Source: Caballeronia humi (lineage in GTDB: Bacteria > Pseudomonadota > Gammaproteobacteria > Burkholderiales > Burkholderiaceae). From it: DNA of 64,000 nucleotides. The position numbers and the translations under genes are program-made. Location: assembly GCF_001544475.1 (NCBI RefSeq), contig NZ_FCNW02000008.1:1-64000 (forward strand), written 5' to 3'. Below are positions 28,473 through 38,500 of the stretch, one piece after another; positions within the stretch are counted from its first letter, which is position 1, and each line of letters begins with the position of its first letter. The notes under the pieces are model-generated. The model did no database searches. It was not told where the DNA came from and saw nothing but the letters and a program-made list of their open reading frames with translations.

Positions 28473-28724
28473 TCAGTCGGCGAACGACATCCAGTGAAAC
28501 GGCAGCAGCCACTGGGCCACCTGCCATACGGCGATCACCCCGAACACGGCGACCGACGCCACGAACAGCGCGAGGCCGCCGAGGATCAGCCAGTCGTCGC
28601 GCGTGCGCCTGCCACGTGCCGAACGCGAGCGATGCCGCGCGATGGTCACGCCTTCGTCTTCCAGCCGATGCCGGACGTGATCGGCCTCCCGCCGTTGTTC
28701 GACGACGGTTTTCAAACGGACCAT
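28473..28724 (-). CDS. Small single-helix membrane protein upstream of wspA
   Basis: An 83-residue frame encodes a charged, Arg-rich N-terminal half and one strongly hydrophobic helix (LILGGLALFVASVAVFGVIA), then WLLPFHWMSFAD. It ends 84 bp before wspA on the same strand, so it may be the first gene of the wsp transcript. No clear Shine-Dalgarno is seen at the ATG. I do not recognise a family. The positive-inside pattern and a well-formed helix are the grounds for calling it. Confidence 0.5.
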   Translation of the reverse strand: MVRLKTVVEQRREADHVRHRLEDEGVTIARHRSRSARGRRTRDDWLILGGLALFVASVAVFGVIAVWQVAQWLLPFHWMSFAD

Positions 28725-29227
28725 CCACTGACTGCAATCGGGATCATTGGGGAAACGCTTCTGTAATCGGCTCTGGCTGGTTCTTCGCGAGCATGGAAGG
28801 AGTGTCGCAGCGAAGGCGTGAACTCGGCGCGTCGAACAGACGGGGGTTTGGGCGCTTGTTTGCCGGATTGAAAGCAGCGCGAATTGGGTAGTGTTTGAGA
28901 TGGGGAGGTGCGATATTTACCGCGCTTCAGCGAATTTCAAATCCGGTAAATAGGATAAATCCGCTAAATCACTTTCCAATAGCTCGATCGGATTTTCTGC
29001 GAGCAGCGTTTATGCAGCCAATCGATATTGATCGTTTCTCGTATTAATCCGCATTGAAATAAATTCCCGCTAGAGCGAATGAAAGAGCAAATTCCCTCTC
29101 AATCCGGCATTTTCCAATTCTATTAACTCATCCACATTTTTTTAAGAATCCGTAACGCTGACAGGTAAAAATTCGTTAAATACCATTCGGTCCATTGACA
29201 AAATCGGATCGGATAAACCTGTTACTC
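28725..29227. other. AT-rich non-coding region upstream of the glycoside hydrolase gene
   Basis: About 500 bp with no credible gene. From about 28890 it is markedly AT-rich compared with the surroundings (runs such as TTAATCCGCATTGAAATAAA and TTTTTTTAAG). It presumably holds the promoters for the hydrolase gene on the right and the wsp transcript on the left. I see no clear repeat or palindrome in it. Confidence 0.6.
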
Positions 29228-30592
29228 ATGAACCATTATTCACGCGAAACATCACTCCTCACCCGCAGAAAGTTTCTCTCCCTGGCAATAGCCGGCGCCG
29301 GCAGCGCAGCGCTCGCCGCATGCGGCGGCGGTAGCGGCGAAGTCGAACCAGACAACGCCGTCGACATCGCTCCCGTTTCGAAAGCGGCCACCGGCAAGGC
29401 ATCGCCGAATAGCACCGTCATCCCGCCCGCCGCATCGATCACGGACAACACCGGCAACGTCTGGACGCTCGTCAACAGCCGCGTGACGAAGAACGGCGCC
29501 GGCGTTTCGACCGGTTCCGCCAAACCGCTCGTCCTGATGCTGTTCTTCAACGGCGAGATCTACGCGCAAAACTCGATCGGCGGCTGGTACAAGAGCGGCA
29601 GTCCGTGGACCTCGATCGGCACGTCCGACCCGCGCGGCAACACGGCCGCCGCCGACGCCGCGCTTTTCTACGGCATCAACGGCCACATGGCGTGGGGCAA
29701 CAACAGCATCTACCAGACGATGCCGCCCGAGCAGCAGCTCGCGATCCTGAAGGACCTCGGCGTCACGAACTACCGCTGCGACACCGCCGACGCCGGCATG
29801 TCCACCTATCTCGCGACCGCGCTGAAGGGCCCGTTCGCGGGCAGCGGCGTCGCGATCTTCCCGGTGATCAACCCGCGCTCCGCCCGCTGGGACCCGGAGA
29901 GCACGGAAGCCGCCGCCTACACGCTCGGCTACGACCTCGCCGTGCGCGTGACGAAGCCGCTCGCGGGCCTCGTCAAGTACATCGAATGCGGCAACGAGCT
30001 CGATACCGTCGGCCTCAAGATCGCTGGCGACGGCAGCCAGACGTCCGACTGGAATCCCGCGCACTGGCCGTCGTTCCGCGGCGTGATTCGCGGCATGATC
30101 GACGGCGTCAAGGCGGTCGATCCGAAGATCGATTGCGGCGTGAACGTCGGCATCCCGATGGGGTATCGCGCGCTGCAGATGCTGTGGACCGGCGTATCGC
30201 CGAACGGCACGGCGCAGGGCGTGAGCGGCGCCGCGCCAGTGCGCTGGGACTTTACGACGTATCACTGGTACAAGAGCTCGGGCAAAATCGAATGCGCCGG
30301 GCGCAACAATGCGTGCGTGAACATCCTTCAGGTGCTCAAGGACTCGTTCAACGTACCGATCTGGCTGACCGAATTCGGCTGGTCGGACGCCAAGGACACG
30401 CCGCAATCGGCCGCCGATTACATCGCATACGCACTCGGCTCGTATCGCGAGATCAAGGACAAGTACAACATCAAGTCGATCATGATGTACGCGGTGATCG
30501 ATGGCAACTATGGCCTGATCCAGCCCGATGGCGTGACCCGCAACCCGGCCTACGCGACGATGAAAAACTTCATCGCGGCGAATCCGGTTTAG
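29228..30592 (+). CDS. Tat-exported lipoprotein glycoside hydrolase (TIM-barrel, clan GH-A-like)
   Basis: The protein has 454 residues from the ATG at 29228. The N-terminus has a twin-arginine motif (TRRKFLSLA), a hydrophobic core and a lipobox-like ALAAC followed by Gly/Ser, so it should be exported folded and lipid-anchored. The mature part is a TIM-barrel glycosidase: the likely acid/base Glu is in YIECGNELD and the nucleophile Glu in IWLTEFGWSD, as in clan GH-A enzymes. YHWYKSSG supplies an expected aromatic subsite. The exact GH family is not decided; GH39-like or GH5-like are candidates. It is a single gene, convergent with the end of the T6SS arm. Confidence 0.8.
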   Translation: MNHYSRETSLLTRRKFLSLAIAGAGSAALAACGGGSGEVEPDNAVDIAPVSKAATGKASPNSTVIPPAASITDNTGNVWTLVNSRVTKNGAGVSTGSAKPLVLMLFFNGEIYAQNSIGGWYKSGSPWTSIGTSDPRGNTAAADAALFYGINGHMAWGNNSIYQTMPPEQQLAILKDLGVTNYRCDTADAGMSTYLATALKGPFAGSGVAIFPVINPRSARWDPESTEAAAYTLGYDLAVRVTKPLAGLVKYIECGNELDTVGLKIAGDGSQTSDWNPAHWPSFRGVIRGMIDGVKAVDPKIDCGVNVGIPMGYRALQMLWTGVSPNGTAQGVSGAAPVRWDFTTYHWYKSSGKIECAGRNNACVNILQVLKDSFNVPIWLTEFGWSDAKDTPQSAADYIAYALGSYREIKDKYNIKSIMMYAVIDGNYGLIQPDGVTRNPAYATMKNFIAANPV

Positions 30593-31092
30593 CGTGAGTC
30601 GCTCGAACTGATCAACTCGCGATCGATCAGTTCGAACTTCAGCGGCGCATCTGCCGGCATCGACTTCTTCGCGATCACGCGGCGCCAGTCGCGTTCATTG
30701 CGCACATCGCGGAAGAACGCGACGATCGCCACATATTGCGTGTCCGCGCGCATCGGTTGCGACAGGCTCGCCGCACTCCCCGGATTGACGACGACGCCCG
30801 CCGCGTCCTGCAGATCGCCGCCTAGCGCGGTGCGGTCGTTTTTCAGGAGATCGTCGTAGGAAGCGGCATCGAAAGATTTGCGGTCTTTCAGCTGATAGAC
30901 GCGCACCGCGACCGAGACCGGACGATCCGCCTCGTCCGGATTGAGCGACGCGCGCGCCGTGAAATCGACGTTCAGCGTCTTGACCTGCTTGTAGAACACG
31001 GCGCGATACGTGTCCGATGTCTTGTCGGATACCGACTGCCACGCGCCGCACGCGCTCAGCGCAAGCGCTACGACAACAACGATGAATCGCAT
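30589..31092 (-). CDS. tssJ: TssJ, T6SS outer membrane lipoprotein
   Basis: This 167-residue protein has a signal peptide and the lipobox LSAC (Cys15). The TssJ transthyretin-like fold is suggested by RPVSVAVRVYQLKDRKSF and VVVNPGSAASLSQPM. It anchors the TssM periplasmic domain to the outer membrane. It is the last gene of the leftward T6SS arm, starting 13 bp after the tssG stop, and it overlaps the end of the hydrolase gene by 4 bp. Confidence 0.93.
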   Translation of the reverse strand: MRFIVVVVALALSACGAWQSVSDKTSDTYRAVFYKQVKTLNVDFTARASLNPDEADRPVSVAVRVYQLKDRKSFDAASYDDLLKNDRTALGGDLQDAAGVVVNPGSAASLSQPMRADTQYVAIVAFFRDVRNERDWRRVIAKKSMPADAPLKFELIDRELISSSDSR

Positions 31093-31105
31093 GCAGACTC
31101 CAGGT

Positions 31106-32140
31106 TCAAATGGCTTTGTAGCGGCCTAGCGGAATCGTAATCACACGATCCCCGACGGGTTTCAGCAACGTCGTCCAGGCTAGACGGCCGCCTTCCTCTT
31201 TTCCAGCGGTCGTCCCGAGCCGCAGCACGGGCGCTACAGCCGCCGACACTTCCATGCGCAGCACTGCATCCGCCTTGTTGCCCAGGTACACGCGCAGCAG
31301 GCTCATCAATTCGCGATAGAGCGGCGCGCCGGGCAAGAGGGCATGCGCCTGCGCGGCACTTGCGGGCGCGAGCGTGATGCGCACCGCCCCGCCGCGATCG
31401 AGGATGCGCCGCCCGAGCACATGTCCGTGCCCGAGCCCTTCGCCTGATCCAAGCCCGCACTGATCTTCAAGCCGGACCCAAACCGGGAACCGCTCGTCGA
31501 TCTTCACGCCCGCACCGGGCACCGCGAGCGCCACGATTCCGGCGAGCCCTTCGGCCGTGCGCGTGCGTTGCGTAAGCAGGCCCAGTAAGCCGAGCACGCG
31601 TGCAGGAGGCAACCCGGCGCGCGCGGCCTTGTCGCCGAGACCGAAGCCCGCGAGACACAGCAGGTCGCGCGACATTGCATCGGTGCCGCCCGGCTCGAAA
31701 CCCGCCGCGTACCGATACTTGCGCCACGCGCGATAAAAGAGCGTCGCGATCCGGTGATTGAATACGTCGAGAAAGGCCATGACTTCCTCGTGCCCTTCGC
31801 GTTTCAGGACGATGTCGTCAATCAGGTGCGGCGGCATCATCGCGTTCACGCCGTAAAGACCGAGGAACGTCGTGCGAACCGATGGCGGCCGATACGGACG
31901 CTCGTCATCGAATTCGACGGCGGCGACCTCCGTGCCGGGAAACCCCACCTTCGGATACGGCCGGAACCGCACAGACTCGCTGGCAAGGCTGTCGGACAGG
32001 CCAAGCCCCGCGTGGTCCGGCGCAAGACGTTCGAGCAACTGGCACAACTGGAAGAAGTTCATCCGCGACGCGCGCGCGAGCACCGCACGCATGAGCGGCC
32101 GCACATCCGGCTTGCTGGCTCGGGTTTCCATTGCGTTCAT
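31106..32140 (-). CDS. tssG: TssG, T6SS baseplate protein
   Basis: The protein has 344 residues starting MNAMET, overlapping the tssF stop by ATGA (32137-32140). Family marks are the early FFQLCQLLERLAPD, the FLGLYGVNAMMPPHLID block near residue 95 and HVLGRRILDRGGAVRI late. TssG forms the baseplate wedge with TssE, TssF and TssK. The translational overlap with tssF fits the fixed stoichiometry of the wedge. Confidence 0.95.
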   Translation of the reverse strand: MNAMETRASKPDVRPLMRAVLARASRMNFFQLCQLLERLAPDHAGLGLSDSLASESVRFRPYPKVGFPGTEVAAVEFDDERPYRPPSVRTTFLGLYGVNAMMPPHLIDDIVLKREGHEEVMAFLDVFNHRIATLFYRAWRKYRYAAGFEPGGTDAMSRDLLCLAGFGLGDKAARAGLPPARVLGLLGLLTQRTRTAEGLAGIVALAVPGAGVKIDERFPVWVRLEDQCGLGSGEGLGHGHVLGRRILDRGGAVRITLAPASAAQAHALLPGAPLYRELMSLLRVYLGNKADAVLRMEVSAAVAPVLRLGTTAGKEEGGRLAWTTLLKPVGDRVITIPLGRYKAI

Positions 32141-33912
32141 AGCGGCGCCCGCTCGGCATGACTCGCCGGCCAACCGATGCGTTTGCCGGATGGCAGCGAA
32201 ATGACCGTTAGTTGCGTGAAAAGATTGATTTCCGCATAGAGCGCGAAGAATCGATGCAGCAGTTCACCGAAGAGACACACATCGCCTTCGCCTGCGAACG
32301 CGTGGCTGTCGAGCGTCACTTCGATCAGCACGCCGCGCTCGACGCCCCCGCCTCTCACCTGCCGCTTCAACGTCTGCGAAACATGCTGGATGCCGGCCAG
32401 CCTGCGACGGTTCATTTCGTCGCTCGTCCAGTCGTACAGCGCAAGCGCGCCGCGCAGCACTTCCGCGTCCATCAGCGACAGGAAGTTCGGCGCCAGATGC
32501 GAGAGCACGCGCCATTGAAAGCGATCGTCGACAGGCGGATAGACCGGCAGCGTCGGCGCAGTGAGATTGCGCACGTGCGCCACGTTCGGCGCGCTTTCCA
32601 CGAGATCGACGATGCTCGCTTCGCGCAGGCCCTTGCGCGGAAGCATGCCGTTGGTGCCGGTCACGCGCAGCGACAGCGTCTCCTCGGGCAGGTCCTGCAT
32701 CGATTCCCAGGCGTGGCCGCCGAGGATGATCCACGTGTCGAACAGACCTTTGACGCCCTGCCTCACGCGCGTGTGAAAGTAGCGCTCCGGCGCTTCGTGG
32801 CGCAGCATGCCGCCGCGATGGCGGAACGTGGAGAACGGCACGTACTCGAAGCGCTCGGCGCTCTCGTGATCGAACGATTCGACCGCTTCGACCGAATACG
32901 TCTCGACGAAACCGCCGTGGTGATGCATCGGCTTCACGCGATATTCGGTGTCGTGGTGATCGATGCGCACGGGCTCGGCATCGAGTTCGAAGAGGTTGAT
33001 GATCGGCGTGCAGAAGAGGCGCACGTTGGCCGCCGTGAAGCGCAGATCGGCGGGATAGCTTTGTTCGAGCAGCACTTCGACTTCGAAGCTCCAGGCATCG
33101 GGCGGCAAGGCGTCCATGCTCAGGCCGCACAGGTCCACGAACAGGAACTTCTCGCGGAACGTGAAGTATTCGAGCAGCAACTGATAGCCCGAGAAAGCGA
33201 TATCGGCCTTGGGCCACAGACGTTCGTCCGCTGCGAAGCCCGCCGCTTCGAACCGCGCGCTTTTGACTTGCGTGGACACGCCGTCGCGCACTTCAGGAAT
33301 GCGCAGCGACACGGATTGCGCCTGTCGCGTCAACGCGAGATGCAGCGCAAAGGCCACCGGTAAATCGGCGTTCAGATACAGACGGATGCGCGACAGATCG
33401 AGCGCCTCGCGACGCGCCGACCGATCGATCTCGAAACTCAATCGAATCACAGAGCGGGCGTCGTGACGGACGGAAGGCGCGGCATCGGTCAGACGAATCG
33501 GCATCAGCGAGACGGGCTGTGTGGTTCGATACAGGCACTGCACGCCGCTCGCACCAACCTTGCCGGAGCGCACGGCGAGCCCCGCCGGCACGATCTCCGT
33601 TTGCTGCAGCGTTTCGAGCGCGGGCGTCATTTCGAGGATCGACAGCGAAGGGATCATGCGCAGGTAATGCGGCCACAAAAGGCTCACCAGGCCTTCGGTC
33701 AGTTCGGGCAATTCGTCATCGAGCTTCTGGCGCAGGCGGCCCGTGAGAAACGCGAAGCCCTCGAAGAGACGCTCGACATACGGATCGCGATCGCCCACGC
33801 GATCGAGGTTCAGCATGCGCGCGCGGTCCGGATGCGCCTCGGCGAATTCCTTGCCGGCCTCGCTCAGATAGCGCATCTCCGCTTCGTAGTAGCGAAGGAT
33901 CGAGTCATCCAT
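32137..33912 (-). CDS. tssF: TssF, T6SS baseplate protein
   Basis: This 591-residue protein starts with the typical ILRYYEAEMRYLSEAGKEFA and RDPYVERLFEGFAFLTGRLR, and contains TPIINLFELDAEPVRI near residue 300. TssF is the main wedge component of the T6SS baseplate. Length and motif order are normal. It starts 22 bp after the tssA stop. Confidence 0.95.
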   Translation of the reverse strand: MDDSILRYYEAEMRYLSEAGKEFAEAHPDRARMLNLDRVGDRDPYVERLFEGFAFLTGRLRQKLDDELPELTEGLVSLLWPHYLRMIPSLSILEMTPALETLQQTEIVPAGLAVRSGKVGASGVQCLYRTTQPVSLMPIRLTDAAPSVRHDARSVIRLSFEIDRSARREALDLSRIRLYLNADLPVAFALHLALTRQAQSVSLRIPEVRDGVSTQVKSARFEAAGFAADERLWPKADIAFSGYQLLLEYFTFREKFLFVDLCGLSMDALPPDAWSFEVEVLLEQSYPADLRFTAANVRLFCTPIINLFELDAEPVRIDHHDTEYRVKPMHHHGGFVETYSVEAVESFDHESAERFEYVPFSTFRHRGGMLRHEAPERYFHTRVRQGVKGLFDTWIILGGHAWESMQDLPEETLSLRVTGTNGMLPRKGLREASIVDLVESAPNVAHVRNLTAPTLPVYPPVDDRFQWRVLSHLAPNFLSLMDAEVLRGALALYDWTSDEMNRRRLAGIQHVSQTLKRQVRGGGVERGVLIEVTLDSHAFAGEGDVCLFGELLHRFFALYAEINLFTQLTVISLPSGKRIGWPASHAERAPL

Positions 33913-33934
33913 TTTTTTGAGTTCCCTGGTTCGT

Positions 33935-35509
33935 TTAGAGCGCTACGGCGCGAGCCGGATCGAGCACGGTCAGTTCGCTCTGTAGCTGCTCGACGCGACG
34001 GCTCAACGCGGGTTTGTCGGCGTCCTTCCGGGTCAGCGCCGCTTTCAGCACGCGCAGCAGGTGATGCTTGACCTCGAAGGTCAATGCGGGCTCCCACCGC
34101 ACAAGGCCGAATCGTCCGGTCGCTTCGTTCAGATCGGTCAGGAGATGCAGCGCGATGTCGGATTTACCGCCGTGGTCCGCGATCCGCGCCATCAGCCAGC
34201 GTTGCAGGAAGCGCTGTCGATCCGACTGGATGCCGGGCAGGCCCGACAGCCACGCATACGCCGCATCGAGCCCCTGGCTTGCGAACAGATCGCGCGCCTG
34301 GGCTTCCATCTCGACCCAGCCGCTCGTATCGTTTTCGTCGCCCGATACGGGCAGCGGCGCCAGCGTCTCGCCTGCCTCCAGATCGCGCACCACAGCGTGG
34401 CGCGCGATCCAGTCGAGCGTGGTGTCGTCGGCGAAGGGCGTGCCGTCGTTGTAGGCGAGCCGCTCGATGCCGTTCAGGCGCTCGAGCAGCAGCGCGAAAT
34501 CGGTGCGCAACAGATCGCGCCATTCGGTGTACGGGCTGCCCGCGTGATCGAGCGCCGTGTGCTGGAAGAACTGCAGGTCGAACCATAAATGATTCGCGTC
34601 CTCGGTGAACGCGCCCTCTACTCGTTCGAGCAACTCGTGCCAGTGCTTTTGCAGCACGAGCCGGCGAAACTGCTGGCGCAACTCGGCGCGCGGCGCGGGC
34701 AGACGCGTGCGCGACTGGGCATCGGCTGGCGGCAGGTCGTGGACCGTATCCCAGCGCACGCAGCGAATCAGCCGCGCAGCCGGCAGATAGCCGTTCTCCT
34801 GATCGCGCAGGTAGCGGGCCATCGTGCGGGTCTGCTCAAGAAGGTCGCGTGAGGACGCGATCGGCACGGCGACGCCTTGCGCCACCGCATGCACCAGGGG
34901 CACGGGCGTTGGCTGCAGCGGCTGTGTATGCGATTCGAAGCGAGAGATGAGCGGCTGCAGGTTCGGACGCGCGGCTTCGGACCACTGCGCCGTGTGCGTG
35001 ACGAGCAGGTTCAGCGCAGCCATCGCGCGTTCGAGATCGGCCGGGGCGAACGACGCGTTATCGCCGACGCTTGCGAGCTGGTCGATCATGCGCGATGTCG
35101 CGAGCCAGTCGAGCGCGCCTTTCTTCGCTTCCAGACGCGCTGGCAGCAGCGCTTCGCCAAAGCGATCGACAAGCGTGGCGGTCAGTTCGAGCCCGTCAGT
35201 GAAACCGGCCGTGCCGTCCTGTCGAAGCCTCGCGTACGCGTAGTAGGCGGCGAGGCGCAGATCCTTGCCGGACTCCTTGAGCAACTGCTCGCAAGAACGC
35301 ACGATCAATGCAACGTCGATGCCGGAGAGCTTCGCGAGTTCGTCCTTGATCGCGAAGAATGCATCTTCGTAGCCCGGGTCGCGGCCGATGCCGTCGTCGC
35401 CAGGAAGCGGCTCGAGCCACGCGGCCCACGATTCGATGCGTTCGCGCAGCAAGTCGTCAGGATCGCGCGCGCCGAACAGCGATTTGAGCAGAGTCGAGAA
35501 GACGCTCAT
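33935..35509 (-). CDS. tssA: TssA, T6SS cap/baseplate-associated protein
   Basis: This 524-residue protein has an N-terminal ImpA_N domain (WLEPLPGDDGIGRDPGYEDA; AAYYAYARLRQDGTAGFTDG) and a C-terminal VasJ-type region (GLDAAYAWLSGLPGIQSDRQ). TssA primes baseplate-tail assembly and, in some types, stays at the distal end. It overlaps the tssM stop by ATGA (35506-35509). Confidence 0.93.
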   Translation of the reverse strand: MSVFSTLLKSLFGARDPDDLLRERIESWAAWLEPLPGDDGIGRDPGYEDAFFAIKDELAKLSGIDVALIVRSCEQLLKESGKDLRLAAYYAYARLRQDGTAGFTDGLELTATLVDRFGEALLPARLEAKKGALDWLATSRMIDQLASVGDNASFAPADLERAMAALNLLVTHTAQWSEAARPNLQPLISRFESHTQPLQPTPVPLVHAVAQGVAVPIASSRDLLEQTRTMARYLRDQENGYLPAARLIRCVRWDTVHDLPPADAQSRTRLPAPRAELRQQFRRLVLQKHWHELLERVEGAFTEDANHLWFDLQFFQHTALDHAGSPYTEWRDLLRTDFALLLERLNGIERLAYNDGTPFADDTTLDWIARHAVVRDLEAGETLAPLPVSGDENDTSGWVEMEAQARDLFASQGLDAAYAWLSGLPGIQSDRQRFLQRWLMARIADHGGKSDIALHLLTDLNEATGRFGLVRWEPALTFEVKHHLLRVLKAALTRKDADKPALSRRVEQLQSELTVLDPARAVAL

Positions 35510-38500
35510 TCGATCTCCGGCATCGCATTGCGCGGCAACGGCGTCGCGGCGTGCTTCGCCGCTTCGATTGCCGCTGCGGGCAAGGGCGGCGGATTCGACG
35601 ACACGCTCTTTGCTGCGACGCCGCTCAGGAAAATGCGCGAGGGCAAGGTGAAATGGCGCAGCTTCAAGGCATCGAGCGGGCCCGCGCCTGATTCGCTGCG
35701 CAGTTGCACCTGCAACGCGATCGGCTGGACCGGCGCGCGGGGGCTGGATGCCGGCTTGGTTTCGATGGCCGCAAGCGCGAGCGGTGTGGACACGAGCGTC
35801 GCGGACGGGTCTGCGCTCCAGTCGTCGCGGATGTGCACCGCTTTCGCCGGAGCCGGTACGCTCGCTTCGATCCGCGGACGCGCGGGTTCGTCCTTACGAG
35901 CCGCGGGCACCGAAGTCCGTCCACCCGGCATCCACTTCAGCACATAGCGCGCGCCGTCCTGCTGCGTCACCGTCGCGCGCTCGAGCAGCCGGATCAGGCC
36001 GAAGCGGCCCGCGAAATCGAGGTCCGAACGAACGCCCGCCTGCTCGGTCTGCCATTCGACGTGCGCGTTATTCTCCAGCGCATCGCCCGGCCAGATGAAG
36101 GGCGTCCATTCCTCCTTCTGGTTGAAATAGTGCAGCTCACGGCCCGACAGCTTGAATCTCATGTCGATGACGCCGGGCGTCGGGATCGCGCGCAGTTCGT
36201 ACCGCACGCCCGCGTCGCCGTTGGGGAACAATACGTTGGATACGCGCGTGAGCCGGTTCAGCGAACGCACGAACTCGGGGTCGACGGCCAGTGCATTGCG
36301 TCCCGCCCCCTGCGCGACGACCCACTGGTCGCCCTGACGTTCGAGGATGCCACCGAGTTGCGTCGTGACGAACTGCGCGATCACGCCGCTATCCGCGCGC
36401 AGGAAGCGCGCCATCTCCGGCAGCGATGCGTCGTTGTCCGAGTCCGCGAACGGATAGCGCCCGGCAAACGACTTATTCCATGCGGCGACGACCGAGGCAC
36501 GCCACGTCTCGTTCAAACTCGACGATGCGGGTTTGAGCACGACCTCCCAGGTCTGGTCGAGCGGACGCTGGAACAGCGCATCGCCGAGACCCGCCCACTG
36601 TTCGCCGAGGCTCGCGGCGACCCGGCCCGCATAGTCGCGACTGTCGCCGAGGTCCGAAGTCTTGCCCTGCAGGACCGCCTGCGCCGCCGCGCGGGACAGG
36701 GCGTCGGGATCGGGACTCGCCATGATGTGCTGCAGCTTCAGGCGCACCGCCGTGACGCGTTCGAGGTAGCGCGGGAGGCTCAGATCGGATTGTGGCGTCG
36801 AAGTCTTATCGCTTCCGGCCAAGCGCAGGAGCGGCGCGAATGCGGCGGCGAGCGGTGCGTCAGAGGGCGGGCTTGCTCTGGACGGATCCTCCTTCGTGCT
36901 GCTCTTGATCAACTCCCGCGCTTTCGTGACGAGCGTGTCCGACAGCGACTCTCCGCTCGTACCTGTTGCGGCCTGAAACGCGATCACCTTGAACAGCGCC
37001 GAGAGCGGTGAGCGTTGGGCGTCGGCGTAGAGGCTCAACTGGTCGACGGTGCCCGATAGCGTCGTGTCCGGCTGCCAGCGCACGCTGTTGAGGAACTGCT
37101 GCCAGTTGCGCGCGTAATCGTCGAAGTAGCGTTGGCGCAGGGCTTCTTTTAGCACGCCCTTGGAGGTGGTCGAAGGTGCGGTCGTTAACACCCAGTCGGC
37201 CGTGATCGTACGTTGCTCGTCGGCTTTTTCGATTGCTCGGCCGATGCGTTCGTCCCAAGCGGCGCGCGTGTAGATGCCGGGCACGGTTTCCTTCGTGGTG
37301 AAGAGGCCGTGGCTGGTGTTGTCATCGCCTAGCAGCGTTTGTAGCGATATCGGCGGGTACTTGCTGCGGTTTTCTTCGAGGATCTGCTCGTAGACGGTGT
37401 CGGTCGAGTTCTGCAGGCCGACCACGCTGACGAGCGTCTGGCGCGCCGTGCTGACAAGGCTTGCGTCGGCAGGGAACGCGAGCGATGGGCCGTGCTGCGC
37501 GAGATGGTTCGCGTGAAAGATGACGAGGCGTTGAGTCAGGTCGTGCCAGGCGCCCGGGCTCATCTGCGACGATTCGGGGCGCACGGGTTCCGATGTTTGC
37601 ATCAGTTCGGGGATAAGGAAGCTGGCGTCCGCGTGTTGCGGCTGGGCCAGCATCAGGTAAGCCTTCAGCTTGTCATAGGCGCGCTTGATCTGCGCTTCGC
37701 CGCCGTTCGCGAACTGCTGATCGGTTAGCGCGCCGAGTTGTCGCAGGTCGGCTTCGAGGTTTGCGCGGATCGGTTGGATCAGAGTGCGGTTGCTGGCTGC
37801 GGCGTAGAAGGGCCAGAGGGCTCTGAGCGTCTCCTTATCGCGGTTCAGGCCGAAGCGGGTGTACCACGGGCTGCCTTTGCGCTGGCGGGTTTCGAAGGTG
37901 TCGATCGTCTTTTGCAGGGCGTCGAGCGTGAGTGAGGCTTGCGTGCGGTCTTGCGCGGTCGAGAGCTTCGATGCCGTGTCGGCAGCGGTCTGGATCGTTA
38001 CGCGGTTGGAGAAGCCGGAGAGCAAAGTGCCGGCGATCCACAGAGCCATGACGGATGTGACGAGGCACGCTGTTGCGGACGATAGTGAAAAGCCGACGCG
38101 ATGGCCACGGAGGCGGTGTGCATGCTCGGCGACGGCTTGCCAAACCGCATGCGGTCGATCAATAGGGGCTTTATCCTGCGCTTTCTCGGGTGCGGTAACT
38201 CCGGCAGCGCTCTCTTTCAAGGGAGCGAAGAACACGCCATGAATCGCATTGTGCGAGGCTCGGGAAAGTCCAATTCGTGTGACTAGATCGGTCAACGAGC
38301 TTGCGTCCCGCGCGATGTGACGTGAGAGTTCGGCTGGAAAGCGATCAGTCTTGTCGCTTGCGATGCGTTCGACACCGACACCCGCCAATTCGTCGGAGAG
38401 CGCATGCACCGAAGCATCGACGTCGGCTTGAAGGATCCGTTCGCTCGCCCATGTGCAGCCAAACGCTTCACCTTGGGCTGACGTCGCGCTATCCGAGACA

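Noticed and set aside
26268-28766. 832-codon plus-strand frame opposite wspA/wspB
   Set aside because: Same reason; wspA and wspB account for the region.
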